From Methanocatella intestini (GTDB taxonomy: Archaea > Methanobacteriota > Methanobacteria > Methanobacteriales > Methanobacteriaceae), in NCBI RefSeq assembly GCF_002252585.1, contig NZ_NQLD01000003.1: a DNA stretch of 64,000 bases; one strand, written 5' to 3'. Below the pieces are notes generated by a model. That model did not search any database. It saw only the letters and a program-made list of their open reading frames with translations, and was not told where the DNA came from. Shown piece after piece: positions 8,548 to 17,789 of the stretch. A program made the translations under genes and the position numbers. The stretch's first letter is position 1, and each line of letters starts with the position of its first letter.

Positions 8548-9351
8548 TTATTTTTCACCATCAATAATGTCGAATTTTATTTTTTGTTCTTCAAGTTCAC
8601 GGGTAAAAGATTTAGTCATATCTCCGACACATAATGCCAAAACATTTAATCCTTTACGAGCTGCATTTGCTGTAGCCTGAGGAGCAGCATATTCAATAGT
8701 AACTGGGAGATTTAACATATTAGCTACTGCTCTGGAAACAGTTCCTGCAATAGCTACTCTATCTATTTTTCTGCCGTTAGTTGTTCCCTGTTCATAGACA
8801 CTTTTAATTAATTCCAGGTTAGCTTTATTAGATCCCCCTTCTTTAATAGTAGGTAGGTTAATAACAACAGCTTCTCCTATGGTCATGTCGATTAAACCGG
8901 TAAGATTACTTAATGCTACATCACAGCCTTTTGCAGCATCTCCTAAAACAACACCAGTCGCATCTTCTTCTTTTTTATGAGCATATAAAACACCAGAGTC
9001 CATATAAAGACCAACAATTTCATCTTTTTTAAGATCTTCTTTTGCAATAGCTGGCCAGACAGTTTTATAATGATTCATTGTTTCCAAAACAGAATCAGAG
9101 TATTTTCTAAGAGAAATAGCATCTCTTTTAACTTTGTCAATACCTTTTTGGGTAATTTTATATGGTGATCTGCCATCTTTAGATGTTATATATTCCTGTT
9201 CAATAAGTGTCTTAATATTTTCTGAAACAGCCTGAATGGTGATACCTAAAGTTTTTGCCAAATCTTTTTGTTTAAGATGAGGGTTTTGCTTTGAGATTTC
9301 ACTTAAAATTTGAAAATGTGTTAAGGCACCTCTTTTTTTAAATGCTTTCAT
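8548..9351 (-). CDS. Winged-helix transcriptional regulator with methanogen-specific C-terminal domain
   Basis: I use the ATG at 9351, not the TTG at 9375, because a GAGG ribosome binding site lies between them, 8 nt before the ATG. Residues about 5-65 form a winged helix-turn-helix (HFQILSEISKQNPHLKQKDL then TIQAVSENIKTL and a wing). Residues about 85-265 are a single domain with alternating strands and Gly-rich turns (GDAAKGCDVALSNLTGLIDM, AIAGTVSRAVANMLNLPVTIEYA) that probably binds a small ligand. It resembles predicted regulators seen widely in methanogens. Target genes unknown. Confidence 0.72.
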   Translation of the reverse strand: MKAFKKRGALTHFQILSEISKQNPHLKQKDLAKTLGITIQAVSENIKTLIEQEYITSKDGRSPYKITQKGIDKVKRDAISLRKYSDSVLETMNHYKTVWPAIAKEDLKKDEIVGLYMDSGVLYAHKKEEDATGVVLGDAAKGCDVALSNLTGLIDMTIGEAVVINLPTIKEGGSNKANLELIKSVYEQGTTNGRKIDRVAIAGTVSRAVANMLNLPVTIEYAAPQATANAARKGLNVLALCVGDMTKSFTRELEEQKIKFDIIDGEK

Positions 9352-9404
9352 TTTTTCATTCCTCAATTTTTTCAATGATAATTAATTTTGATTTAATGTT
9401 ATAT

Positions 9405-10826
9405 TTAATTTGCTATTTTTCCTTGTAACTTTTTATTAAATTTATCAAGAAATTCTGATTTTTTTTCATTTGGAATGTAGGCTCCGCAAGCTATTGCATG
9501 GCCTCCACCGGTACCTCCAACTTCTTTTGCGATTTCACGCATTATATTACCGAAGTGAATTCCGTCATAAGCTAAAAGTTTGGAGCATCTAAGTGAGACT
9601 TTGATTTGGTTATTTTTTGGTTTACTGAATCCTAAAATAGGTTTTTTCCAATTGCAGTAACCTAAAACCATACCAGTTATTGTACCGATGATATTGGAAG
9701 CTATATCTTCATCAAAGTCACTGCAGTCAAAATATTGGAAATTATCAAGTTCAATAATTTCTGAGTGGTAATTATCTGCAACTTTGCTGATGGAAGTGGC
9801 CAAATTATATTTGTGTGTTTTACTGACTTCTTCTAAAGAATCCAGAGCAACAATTCTGTCTCCTTTAAGAATATCTACTCCAATAGCTTCTTCACGGTTT
9901 CTGCCACAGGCATTCATAGCTGTTGAAAATTCAGAACCGTCTCTTAGAAAACTTCCTTCCTCTTCATTTAAGAAGGTGTATGCATCTCCGACAATCAGTT
10001 TAGGAACATATTTAAGGTATTTTGGAGGAACTCTTTTGGAAATCATTCTGCTTAAAAATTTCTTGATTTCCATTTTGTCCTCTTCAGTTACCTCTGACAA
10101 TGTTTTTCTGTTGTGTTTTTCATCAACTCCCAATTCTTCCAAAACAACTTTAGCTTCCTGCTGATTGTTGGTTATCGGTAACTTAACATCACTGAAATAA
10201 GAGAGTGCAACGTATAACGGTCTGGTACTGCGTCCATAGATGTTTAAATCATTTTTAGTTACTTTCAAAAGACCTTCATTAATTGCATCTTCCTGGATAA
10301 TTTCATTTAATCCTTCAAAATGTCCTGTTTTATTGTTTTGCATATCTCCAATAGCTGACAGGACACCAATCCAGCTCAAATCCTTAAAGCCAAATGTTTT
10401 AGCTAAGAAATAACACAATCCTCCACCGCAAATATAATATGATCCATCAATACCATAAAACATCGGATTAATTTCTAAATAAGTATATGCTTTGTCATTT
10501 TTATAGTTGATGTCTCTTAATGGTGGGTGGTGGTCTAAAATCAGTATTTTCTGATTGTCTTTTGCATTTTTGTCAACTCCCTGACCAGATCCTAAATCTG
10601 AAAAAATTGTTAATTCATGATCCAGATTCAGGTCTTCTATTTCATCCAAGTTAACAAATTCAATTTCATAATCCTTGTTTAAACGGTCCAATATTATAGA
10701 TAGAATTGCACCGGAGCAGATTCCGTCACAGTCAGTATGTGTATAAATTTTAATGTTGTTGTTAGATTCGATTAACTGTTTAGCTTCAAGAAACTGCTCC
10801 TGCATTTCATTTGGTATTTCCATCAT
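9405..10826 (-). CDS. DHH/DHHA1 phosphoesterase, archaeal RecJ-like nuclease
   Basis: The 473-residue protein has THTDCDGICSGA (DHH motif I), SDLGSG (motif II), the DHH triad in ILDHHPP (motif III), and near the C-terminus the DHHA1 glycine-rich GGTGGGHAIACGAY. This matches archaeal RecJ homologues that are manganese-dependent single-strand exonucleases, some tied to the replication GINS complex; which subgroup this is cannot be settled by eye. It overlaps the SRP19 gene by 4 nt (ATGA) and is the last gene of a leftward operon. A second Met follows immediately, so the start may be 10823. Confidence 0.87.
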   Translation of the reverse strand: MMEIPNEMQEQFLEAKQLIESNNNIKIYTHTDCDGICSGAILSIILDRLNKDYEIEFVNLDEIEDLNLDHELTIFSDLGSGQGVDKNAKDNQKILILDHHPPLRDINYKNDKAYTYLEINPMFYGIDGSYYICGGGLCYFLAKTFGFKDLSWIGVLSAIGDMQNNKTGHFEGLNEIIQEDAINEGLLKVTKNDLNIYGRSTRPLYVALSYFSDVKLPITNNQQEAKVVLEELGVDEKHNRKTLSEVTEEDKMEIKKFLSRMISKRVPPKYLKYVPKLIVGDAYTFLNEEEGSFLRDGSEFSTAMNACGRNREEAIGVDILKGDRIVALDSLEEVSKTHKYNLATSISKVADNYHSEIIELDNFQYFDCSDFDEDIASNIIGTITGMVLGYCNWKKPILGFSKPKNNQIKVSLRCSKLLAYDGIHFGNIMREIAKEVGGTGGGHAIACGAYIPNEKKSEFLDKFNKKLQGKIAN

Positions 10827-11092
10827 TGTTTTATTTCCTGTAGTTTTAAACTGATTTCTTTTAAAAGCTCTAATTTGGATTTATCACTTTCAACTAAGAT
10901 ACGTCCTGATTTTTCATACCATTTGCTGGGATATGCTCTTTCTTTTTGAGTGCTGTAAGGTAAATTAAGTCTTTTTAGAGCTTTTTCAATATCCTGCAGT
11001 TTTGGGTCTTCTACAGCTATTTCTTTTGATACTTTTCTGCCTTCATTTAAAGAGAGGTTTTTATCCAGATACTGTGGCCATACTGTAATCAT
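10823..11092 (-). CDS. srp19: Signal recognition particle 19 kDa protein (SRP19)
   Basis: This 89-residue protein carries the SRP19 signature: TVWPQYLDKNLSLNEGRKV near the start, VEDPKLQDIEKAL in the middle and YPSKWYEKSGRILV near the end. Archaeal SRP19 binds 7S RNA and remodels it so that SRP54 can bind, for co-translational membrane targeting. The length fits the short archaeal form. It sits 18 nt after glf and overlaps the DHH gene by 4 nt, so it is translated within the hemD-GT2-glf operon, probably for convenience rather than shared function. Confidence 0.93.
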   Translation of the reverse strand: MITVWPQYLDKNLSLNEGRKVSKEIAVEDPKLQDIEKALKRLNLPYSTQKERAYPSKWYEKSGRILVESDKSKLELLKEISLKLQEIKQ

Positions 11093-11110
11093 ATTAATTC
11101 ACCTTCAAAT

Positions 11111-12205
11111 TTAATGATTCTTTTTTATTTGTGTTTCAAATATTTCTAAAGCATTTTTAACAACTAAATCCATATTGTAATATTTGTATTGAGCTAGACG
11201 TCCTGCAAATATTACGTTTTCTTCTTTATCCATTTCTTTTTTGTACTGCTGGAATTTGTCAAGGTATTCCTGAGTAGGATACGGATAACATAATTCTCCA
11301 TTGAATCCGGGATATTCCTTCATAATTGCAGTTTTACCTTCAACATCCTGCATGGTTAATTTTTTAAACTCAGTAATACGGGTAAAGTATGGATGATTCG
11401 GATAATTGACAACACCAACTTCCTGATAGGAATCTTCGTCTAAAACTTCATATACAAAGTTCAGACATCTGTATAATAATTCCCCATATTTGTAACTGTA
11501 GAAATAATCAATAGGCCCTGTGTAGATTAAAGTATCATACTCAATATCTTTTAAATAATCCTTATAATCAGTATTTAAGACGACTTTGATTTTATCATTG
11601 TCAATCATCTTTTCACACATTTTAGTAAAACCTTCTTTCGGCATTCCCTGATATGTGTCTTCAAAGTATCTTGTATCATGATTAAACCTGAAGGGGATTC
11701 TTGAAATTACTGACGGATCAAGATTGGCTGCTGAGGTTCCCCACTGTTTTTGAGTGTAGTTTTTAAAAAGTTTATTGTAAATGTCACGACCTGCATTTTT
11801 TAAAACAACATCTTCACTTGATTTGATTTCATCAATATCTTCTTTGTGCTCTTCAATCCATTTTTTCATAGATTCTTCATCTAAATCAAGGTCATATAAA
11901 GCATTTAAAGTATCTATGCAGATAGGCATAGGTACTAATTTTCCGTCTACATTACTTAAAACATGATGTTCGTAGTCTAACCATTCAGTAAACTCGGACA
12001 AGTATTCGTAAACGATTTTTTCATTGGTATGGAAGATATGAGGTCCGTATTTTTGTATTAAAATGCCGTCTTCGTAGAAATCATAAATATTTCCGCCGAT
12101 ATGATTTCTTTTTTCAATAATCAGAACTTCTTCATTAAGCTGGTTAGCTATTCTTTCAGCTATTGTTAAACCGGAAAGACCAGCTCCAACAATTACATAT
12201 TTCAT
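11111..12205 (-). CDS. glf: UDP-galactopyranose mutase
   Basis: This flavoenzyme interconverts UDP-galactopyranose and UDP-galactofuranose, the donor for galactofuranose in surface glycans. The 364-residue protein begins with the FAD dinucleotide fold YVIVGAGLSGLTIAERIA, then EKRNHIGGNIYD, GPHIFHTNEK with the conserved His, NYTQKQWG, and ends with FAGRLAQYKYYNMD, all family hallmarks. It is 6 nt downstream of a GT2 gene, which may use a sugar from the same glycan pathway. Confidence 0.96.
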   Translation of the reverse strand: MKYVIVGAGLSGLTIAERIANQLNEEVLIIEKRNHIGGNIYDFYEDGILIQKYGPHIFHTNEKIVYEYLSEFTEWLDYEHHVLSNVDGKLVPMPICIDTLNALYDLDLDEESMKKWIEEHKEDIDEIKSSEDVVLKNAGRDIYNKLFKNYTQKQWGTSAANLDPSVISRIPFRFNHDTRYFEDTYQGMPKEGFTKMCEKMIDNDKIKVVLNTDYKDYLKDIEYDTLIYTGPIDYFYSYKYGELLYRCLNFVYEVLDEDSYQEVGVVNYPNHPYFTRITEFKKLTMQDVEGKTAIMKEYPGFNGELCYPYPTQEYLDKFQQYKKEMDKEENVIFAGRLAQYKYYNMDLVVKNALEIFETQIKKNH

Positions 12206-12211
12206 TGATAT

Positions 12212-13315
12212 TTACTCCTTGTGTATTTTAATTGCAGATTCAATAGCTGTTGTCATGGAAGATAATAACATTTTGGTTTTTAAATCGCTTTTATGAATCC
12301 TTTTAAGCTTTTCCACTTTGCTTAACAGTAATCTGTTTTCGTTTTTGGTAAACGGTGAATTTTTCCATGTATGCATCCAGTAAATTAAATGAGGATTAAC
12401 TGAAATTGTTTGAATATCTTTGGAAAACCTTTCAGTGCACTGTCTGGCATAAATATATGAGTCCATTAAATCGCTGAGGAATCTGACATTTACATTATTG
12501 GTAATTGACTTGTCATCAGGCAAATCACGTACATAATAGTCATAGCACATGAAATTATTCAAATATACAATTCCGTCAGCTTTAAGAAGAGTTTCTAAAG
12601 TAAATGCCAAATCGTCCCCGGAAACAAATGGCTGATAACGGATATTTTTATCCATAATAAGTTCCCTTTTAAAGATTTTACTCCAGACAGAAGGAGCCAT
12701 TTTCAATAAATCAGGTTCTTCTTTAATGCTCTTAACATGGATAACATCAACAGGTTCGTTTCTTTCATATTTTCCCTGAATATTTTTGCCGTATAAAGCA
12801 TGTTCTAAAATGTGGTCCCAAACATAATCCGGAACATTTAAAGGATTTGCTGTTTCAAATGTTTCATCAGGATAAGCGCTTTCCAAATCATCCAAATAAG
12901 GGGAATATGATTTCTGAACAGTTTCACCGTAAGTGTAGATTCTTCTAAATCTGCCAAAAGCCATATCTGCATCATATTTGGTTACGGCATTGTATAATAC
13001 TTCACAGGCATCTAATGTGTATCTGTCATCAGGATCTAAAAACATAATGTAATCGCCGCTGCATTCTTCAATACCTCTGTTACGGGGACCGTTAGCTGCA
13101 CCAGTATTTTTTTCCAGGTGGATAGCCTTACAGCAGTCATATTTTTCATCATATTCATCAATAATCTTTCCACTTTCATCAGTAGAACAGTCATCTACCA
13201 TAATGATTTCTAAATTTTCATTTCCTATTGTTTGGTTGATTAAAGAATCAATTCCTCCTCTTAAATGAGGGCCGACATTAAAAATAGGTAGAATAATACT
13301 TATTTTATCTTTCAT
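12212..13315 (-). CDS. Family 2 glycosyltransferase
   Basis: The N-terminal 230 residues are a GT-A fold: SIILPIFNVGPHLRGGIDSL, the nucleotide-binding VDDCSTDESG, and the metal-binding FLDPDDRYT. The rest (to 367) is a helical tail with no membrane segment. It overlaps hemD by 11 nt (ATGAAAGATAA shared) and is followed 6 nt later by glf, so it probably acts in cell-surface glycan assembly, perhaps with galactofuranose. Acceptor and donor cannot be told from sequence. Confidence 0.88.
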   Translation of the reverse strand: MKDKISIILPIFNVGPHLRGGIDSLINQTIGNENLEIIMVDDCSTDESGKIIDEYDEKYDCCKAIHLEKNTGAANGPRNRGIEECSGDYIMFLDPDDRYTLDACEVLYNAVTKYDADMAFGRFRRIYTYGETVQKSYSPYLDDLESAYPDETFETANPLNVPDYVWDHILEHALYGKNIQGKYERNEPVDVIHVKSIKEEPDLLKMAPSVWSKIFKRELIMDKNIRYQPFVSGDDLAFTLETLLKADGIVYLNNFMCYDYYVRDLPDDKSITNNVNVRFLSDLMDSYIYARQCTERFSKDIQTISVNPHLIYWMHTWKNSPFTKNENRLLLSKVEKLKRIHKSDLKTKMLLSSMTTAIESAIKIHKE

Positions 13316-14078
13316 GTGAATTTCTCCAGGTTTTGAATAATAACTCCATCATATCACGAACAGTGTAAGTATCAGGATATATATAATTAATATTGTACTG
13401 GTCTAAAATTTTACCGGTAATGGGACCAATACAGACAGTTAATAAATTATTTGAAAGTAAATCAGCTAATTTTTCTTTGTTTTTAGATATTTTAAAGAAA
13501 TTGGTAACAGTTAAAGGACTGGTAAAAGTAATTGCATCAATTTCATTATTTTCTATTTTAACTATCAAATCACTGATTTTATCTTCATCCATTGGGAATA
13601 ATGATTTGTAAGCTTCAGCAAGTATAACTTTATTGTTAAGCTTTTCTAAGCCTTCCGGCAGAACAGGTCTTGCAGAAGCAGTTCTGGGAATTCCAATGGT
13701 CTGATTTGTAATATTTCTTTTTTCAAATTCCTCTAAAAGACCTTCTGCTGTAAAATCTTCAGGTATTAAATCAACTTTAACGCCCTGTTCACTGGCTATT
13801 TTTCCGGTTTTATTTCCAATTACAGCTACTTTACAATCTAAATTTTTTAAAAAATCAGGATAAAAAAGATTTAGTGAAGTAATTGTAGTTGGAGAGGTAA
13901 AAACAATCCAATCCAGCAAATCTTTATTAGCTATTAAATTCTTTAAAGATTCACTATTAACCGGTTTTAAATCTAAGGTAGGAGCTAGAATATATTGGCC
14001 TCCTAACTCTTCAACAATCTTACAGGCTGCTTTAGATCTGTCAGCAGGCCTTGTAATTGCAACAATGGGTCTTGACAT
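13305..14078 (-). CDS. hemD: Uroporphyrinogen-III synthase
   Basis: HemD closes and inverts ring D of hydroxymethylbilane to give uroporphyrinogen III, the branch point to coenzyme F430, cobamides and siroheme in methanogens. The 257-residue protein has the bilobed pattern of the family: ITRPADRSKAACKIVEELGG at the start, DWIVFTSPTTI in lobe two, AVIGNKTGKIA, then the matching DAITFTSPLTV and CIGPITGKIL. HemD is weakly conserved, but this spacing is diagnostic. It is the first gene of the operon running left to the DHH gene. Confidence 0.88.
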   Translation of the reverse strand: MSRPIVAITRPADRSKAACKIVEELGGQYILAPTLDLKPVNSESLKNLIANKDLLDWIVFTSPTTITSLNLFYPDFLKNLDCKVAVIGNKTGKIASEQGVKVDLIPEDFTAEGLLEEFEKRNITNQTIGIPRTASARPVLPEGLEKLNNKVILAEAYKSLFPMDEDKISDLIVKIENNEIDAITFTSPLTVTNFFKISKNKEKLADLLSNNLLTVCIGPITGKILDQYNINYIYPDTYTVRDMMELLFKTWRNSHER

Positions 14079-14170
14079 TTAATTTACTCCAAATAATTTA
14101 ATAATATTATAATTTTTGATTTTATTAGTTAATATTATTTATGTATTATTTGTTGTTAATAATTAAAAAT

Positions 14171-14400
14171 TACAAAATGGTAAAGTGAATTGCTACAAAG
14201 TAGTAAAGTAAAATACTACAAAATGGTAAAGTGAATTGCTACAAAGTAGTAAAGTAAAATACTACAAAATGGTAAAGTGAATTGCTACAAAGTAGTAAAG
14301 TAAAATACTACAAAATGGTAAAGTATATTACTACAAAGTAGTAAAGTAAAATACTACAAAATGGTAAAGTATATTACTACAAAGTAGTAAAGTAAAACTA
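14171..14400. repeat. Array of ten 23-bp direct repeats before a DUF4143 ATPase gene
   Basis: Ten head-to-tail 23-bp copies share the core TACAAARTRGTAAAGT followed by a variable 7-nt tail. They alternate between an A form (TACAAAATGGTAAAGT) and a B form (TACAAAGTAGTAAAGT), giving a 46-bp higher period; the last two A copies have tail ATATTAC instead of GAATTGC. A worn eleventh copy follows (about 14401-14420). Within each pair GTAGTA and TACTAC form a dyad with an 8-nt spacer. The array ends 31 nt before the ATG at 14432 and fills most of the 350-nt gap after hemD. The layout suggests clustered protein-binding sites. Confidence 0.9.
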
Positions 14401-14431
14401 TGTAAAATAATAAAGTAGGTTGTGTTTTATA

Positions 14432-15700
14432 ATGAAAAATTACTTAAAAAGATATCTTGATGATGAAATTGAAAAATATCTTGAGGTTATTGGTGCAATT
14501 CTTATAGTGGGTCCAAAATGGTGTGGAAAAACAACAACTGGAGAACACCATGCTAAAAGTATTATTAAATTACAAGATAAAGATAAAATTAAATCCTACT
14601 TAAAATGGGCAGATATTAAACCCTCAAAACTTTTAGAAGGTGAAAAACCTAGATTAATTGATGAATGGCAAATAGCTCCAGTATTATGGGATGCAGTTAG
14701 AAATAGTGTTGATGAATTAGGGGGGGAAGGATTGTATATTTTAACAGGATCTACAATTGTTGAGGATTCTGAAATAATGCATTCTGGTACTGGTAGAATT
14801 CATAAATTAATGATGAGACCAATGAGTTTGTATGAAAGTGGCGAATCTAATGGTCAAATTTCACTTGTAGATTTATTTTATTCACCTAATTTGGATATTG
14901 ATGGAATTACATCAGATTTATCAATTGAAGAGTTAATATTTGTAACTTGTAGGGGGGGATGGCCAGAATCATTAAATAAAAAATCTAAAGAAGCCCAATT
15001 ATTACTTCCATATGTTTATGTGGATAGCATATGTGAAAATGATGCATCATTAATTGATGGTGTTAAAAGAGATCCGAATAGAGTTAAAACTATCTTGGCA
15101 TCATATGCAAGAAATATTTCAGAATCTACAAAAGATTCAACAATAATTTCAGATATTAATGCAAATTTTGAGGATATTAGTAAAACAACTTATTATCAAT
15201 ATATTGATGTTTTAAAAAGATTATATGTAATTGATAATGTAAAAGCATGGTCTCCAAATATCCGGTCTAAAACAAGTATTAGAACTAGCTCTAAAAAACA
15301 ATTCATAGATCCTTCTATTGCTGTAGCAGCACTTGGACTGACTCCCGAATTGTTAATGGATGATTTAAACACTTTTGGATTTATTTTTGAAAACTTATGT
15401 ATAAGGGATTTAAAAGTTTATTCAAGTGCTATTGGAGGAAGGGTTTCATTTTATAGAGATAGATCCAATCTTGAAATCGATTGTGTATTACATTTAAAAG
15501 ATGGTAAATATGCATTAATCGAATTTAAATTAGGTAGTATGGAAGAAGAAAAAGGTGCAAAAAATTTACTCAAATTAAACGATTCAATAGCGAGAAAAAA
15601 CATGAAACAACCTTCATTTTTAGCTATTATCACTGGTGGGGAATTAGCATATACTAGGAAAGATGGAGTTAAAGTAATTCCTATAGGCTGTTTAAGATAA
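14432..15700 (+). CDS. AAA ATPase with DUF4143 C-terminal domain (copy 1)
   Basis: I choose the ATG at 14432; an upstream TTG at 14420 would add four residues and overlap AGGTTG, the likely ribosome binding site. The AAA domain has GPKWCGKTTT (residues 26-35) as Walker A and LIDEW (about 75-79) as Walker B, then TGSTIV and a helical region. The C-terminal DUF4143 part holds EIDCVLHLKDGKYALIEFKLG (written here in two halves: EIDCVL about 348 and IEFKLG about 363), which looks like a PD-(D/E)XK nuclease core. It is close to full-length alignable with the gene at 37818-39104. The family is common in archaea; the role is unproven, perhaps defence or regulation. Confidence 0.85.
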   Translation: MKNYLKRYLDDEIEKYLEVIGAILIVGPKWCGKTTTGEHHAKSIIKLQDKDKIKSYLKWADIKPSKLLEGEKPRLIDEWQIAPVLWDAVRNSVDELGGEGLYILTGSTIVEDSEIMHSGTGRIHKLMMRPMSLYESGESNGQISLVDLFYSPNLDIDGITSDLSIEELIFVTCRGGWPESLNKKSKEAQLLLPYVYVDSICENDASLIDGVKRDPNRVKTILASYARNISESTKDSTIISDINANFEDISKTTYYQYIDVLKRLYVIDNVKAWSPNIRSKTSIRTSSKKQFIDPSIAVAALGLTPELLMDDLNTFGFIFENLCIRDLKVYSSAIGGRVSFYRDRSNLEIDCVLHLKDGKYALIEFKLGSMEEEKGAKNLLKLNDSIARKNMKQPSFLAIITGGELAYTRKDGVKVIPIGCLR

Positions 15701-15836
15701 TTTTAGTTAGTATTTGTGTTTAATTAATAGTTTAATTGTAATCTTGACTATTTTCAGGTAATCATATATTAGTTTATTCTAATAAAATTAATAAGATACA
15801 AAAATTAATAATAAATTATAAAGATGGGGTCTGGCT

Positions 15837-16859
15837 ATGTACAAAATATCTATGATTATACCTGTTTATAATGCGGAAAAATACCTGAAAAGAACAATAA
15901 ATTCAATTATTAATCAGAGTATCGGTTTTGAAAATATTGAACTTATTTTAGCAGATGATAATTCTCAGGATAACTCAAAAAGCATTATAGAAGAATATGT
16001 AGCTAAATATGATAATGTAATTGGTATTTACTCTGATAAAAACCATGGATTTCCGGGATTTGGAAGAAATAAGGGTATTGAAATAGCTAGTGGCCAATAT
16101 ATTATGTTTTCAGATAATGATGATGAACATGACAAAGATTTATGTCTGAAATTGTACGAAGCCATTGTTTCAGAAGATGCTGACATAGCTTCCTGTGATA
16201 AAGTTAAAAGAGATAATATTAAGGATATTCCAGTATCTGAAAAGTATGTTGGCGGAAAGTTAAGTTCCAATGGGAATATTATAGTCTCAAATGATAATCT
16301 GGCATATTTTGAAGATATAACTATCTGGAATAAGATTTTTAAAAAAGAAATCATTGCAGATAATAATATAAGATTTGTAGAAAACATGCTGGCTGAAGAC
16401 TTGCTTTTTTGTCTGGAAGTCTTTTTCAACTCATCTAAATTAGTTTATTTGGAAAAATATTATGGATACTTTTGGGATATGCATGAAGAGTCATTATCTC
16501 ATGAATGCAGTCCGAAGCATGTGGAAAACTTACTTAATTCAGTTCCTGAAATGTTTAAAATTTTAGATAAGTATAATAAAAAAGATTTAGCTAGTTTTTA
16601 TTTTAAATTCTACTTACGTAATTTGCTCAGATTTTTCATTGATGTAAATACAACTGGAAGTAATTTGAAATCAATGATTAAAAAATTGTATAGCTATGAA
16701 AAAGAAGCTGGATTTGGATGCAATGCTAATGAAGGATGGGCAAATATAATTAACTTTTTTATAGTTCACAGATTCTTTAATTTAGCTATTTTAATTATTA
16801 AGATTATGAAAGCTTCAAAGGAATCTGCTTTTTTAAGAAAGATTTTTAGATCTGTTTAA
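15837..16859 (+). CDS. Family 2 glycosyltransferase
   Basis: A GT-A fold enzyme of 340 residues: SMIIPVYNAEKYLKRTINSI, LADDNSQDNS for nucleotide binding, and MFSDNDDEHD as the metal-binding motif. The C-terminal 120 residues are basic and hydrophobic in places. It resembles the enzyme at 12212-13315 in overall plan but differs in detail. It stands alone on its strand between the DUF4143 gene and the accessory island, with AT-rich gaps on both sides. Substrate unknown; surface polysaccharide is the usual role. Confidence 0.88.
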   Translation: MYKISMIIPVYNAEKYLKRTINSIINQSIGFENIELILADDNSQDNSKSIIEEYVAKYDNVIGIYSDKNHGFPGFGRNKGIEIASGQYIMFSDNDDEHDKDLCLKLYEAIVSEDADIASCDKVKRDNIKDIPVSEKYVGGKLSSNGNIIVSNDNLAYFEDITIWNKIFKKEIIADNNIRFVENMLAEDLLFCLEVFFNSSKLVYLEKYYGYFWDMHEESLSHECSPKHVENLLNSVPEMFKILDKYNKKDLASFYFKFYLRNLLRFFIDVNTTGSNLKSMIKKLYSYEKEAGFGCNANEGWANIINFFIVHRFFNLAILIIKIMKASKESAFLRKIFRSV

Positions 16860-16989
16860 TTGTTTATGTTGGATATTGTGCTAAATAAGGAATATTGTTT
16901 TTATTTTGAATAATTGAAGTGATGTGCAACATTAATTTTTTATATTAACATTTTTAATATATTTATTGTTCATTATAAGGAGGTAATAA

Positions 16990-17313
16990 ATGATAAATTT
17001 TAATATTGAAGATGTTCAAAATATTTTAAGAAAGTGTAATGTTAATGATTTGGTGGTTCATCCACATATTTTAGATAATTGGTTTGAACGAGATTATAAT
17101 TTAAATTATGTTGCAAATTGTTTAGTTAATGAAGTGCCTTTAAGTATTTCAAAAACTTGTGAAAATCGTTTTAAACTTATTTATCCACATGAAAAAAATA
17201 AAAATGATGATTTATATATTATTATTGTAATTGATGACTTTGATAATGTAGAAGTTTTAACAGTATATTCATTTAATAAAAGGAGGCGTGAGCGTGATAT
17301 TGAACGAAAATAG
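16990..17313 (+). CDS. DUF4258-like putative toxin
   Basis: The 107-residue protein follows a strong AAGGAGGTAATAA ribosome binding site. A conserved VVHPHILDNWFERD start, a NRFKLIYPHE strand and a DDLYIIIVIDDFDNVEVLTVY end match the small RelE/BrnT-like fold named DUF4258, in which a His near the N-terminus and basic residues at the C-terminus (KRRRERDIERK) are thought to matter for RNA cleavage. It overlaps the next gene by 20 nt. DUF4258 next to DUF2283 is a recurrent toxin-antitoxin-like pair in archaea and cyanobacteria; activity has not been shown for this one. Confidence 0.65.
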   Translation: MINFNIEDVQNILRKCNVNDLVVHPHILDNWFERDYNLNYVANCLVNEVPLSISKTCENRFKLIYPHEKNKNDDLYIIIVIDDFDNVEVLTVYSFNKRRRERDIERK

Positions 17314-17671
17314 TACTGTATTAAAGTATATGTATGATTATTCTTCAGATGTTTTAGGAGTTAAAGTCAAAAATGATTTTATTTATCATGAAACCGTTGA
17401 ACTGGAAGATGGTGTATTATTGGATTTTGATAAAAATGATGTGCCAGTTTCTTTAGAAATTATGGATGCTTCTAAAAGATTCAACATTCCAAAATCTTCA
17501 TTAAATGATTTAAAATTTTTTAATATGACTGTTGTTGTTGATAATAAATTTATTACAATTAATGTTGTTATTGGTGTTTTAATTCATAATAATGAAAATA
17601 AACAGATTTTAGAATCATTTACTGTTAATAAATATGGAATTCCAAATATAACTGCTGATTTAACTATTTAA
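17294..17671 (+). CDS. DUF2283-family protein, likely partner of the upstream toxin-like gene
   Basis: The AGGAGG ribosome binding site at 17281-17286 is 7 nt before the GTG at 17294, so I prefer it to the GTG at 17288, only one base away. The N-terminal half has the DUF2283 pattern LKYMYDYSSDVLGVKV...LEDGVLLDFDKNDVPVSLEIMDASKRF. The C-terminal half is a beta-rich extension with no match I recognise. It overlaps the DUF4258-like gene, as expected for a coupled antitoxin. Confidence 0.7.
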   Translation: MILNENSTVLKYMYDYSSDVLGVKVKNDFIYHETVELEDGVLLDFDKNDVPVSLEIMDASKRFNIPKSSLNDLKFFNMTVVVDNKFITINVVIGVLIHNNENKQILESFTVNKYGIPNITADLTI

Positions 17672-17749
17672 ACTATTTTTTTATCATTCTGAAAAATTGT
17701 CTTGATTTTTGAATATTGCAGTTAACTGCAATTATATGGCTTTTTATTT
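17667..17749. repeat. 84-bp direct repeat, left copy
   Basis: It begins at the stop codon of the DUF2283 gene and recurs about 90% identical at 18991-19074. It contains a perfect 14-bp palindrome, TGCAGTTAACTGCA (17717-17730). The two copies flank the wHTH/DUF3467/92-aa genes. Confidence 0.85.
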
Positions 17750-17789
17750 AATAATTGATGATATAAAAAAATAAGAATATTTAACGGAT

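Noticed and set aside
14171..14400. Possible CRISPR array
   Set aside because: Units are contiguous 23-bp copies with no unique spacers, and no cas1/cas2 genes are near. It is a plain tandem repeat.
14432..15700. DUF4143 ATPase as transposase or helicase of a mobile element
   Set aside because: No transposase motifs or terminal inverted repeats with target duplication; Walker and DUF4143 features explain the protein.
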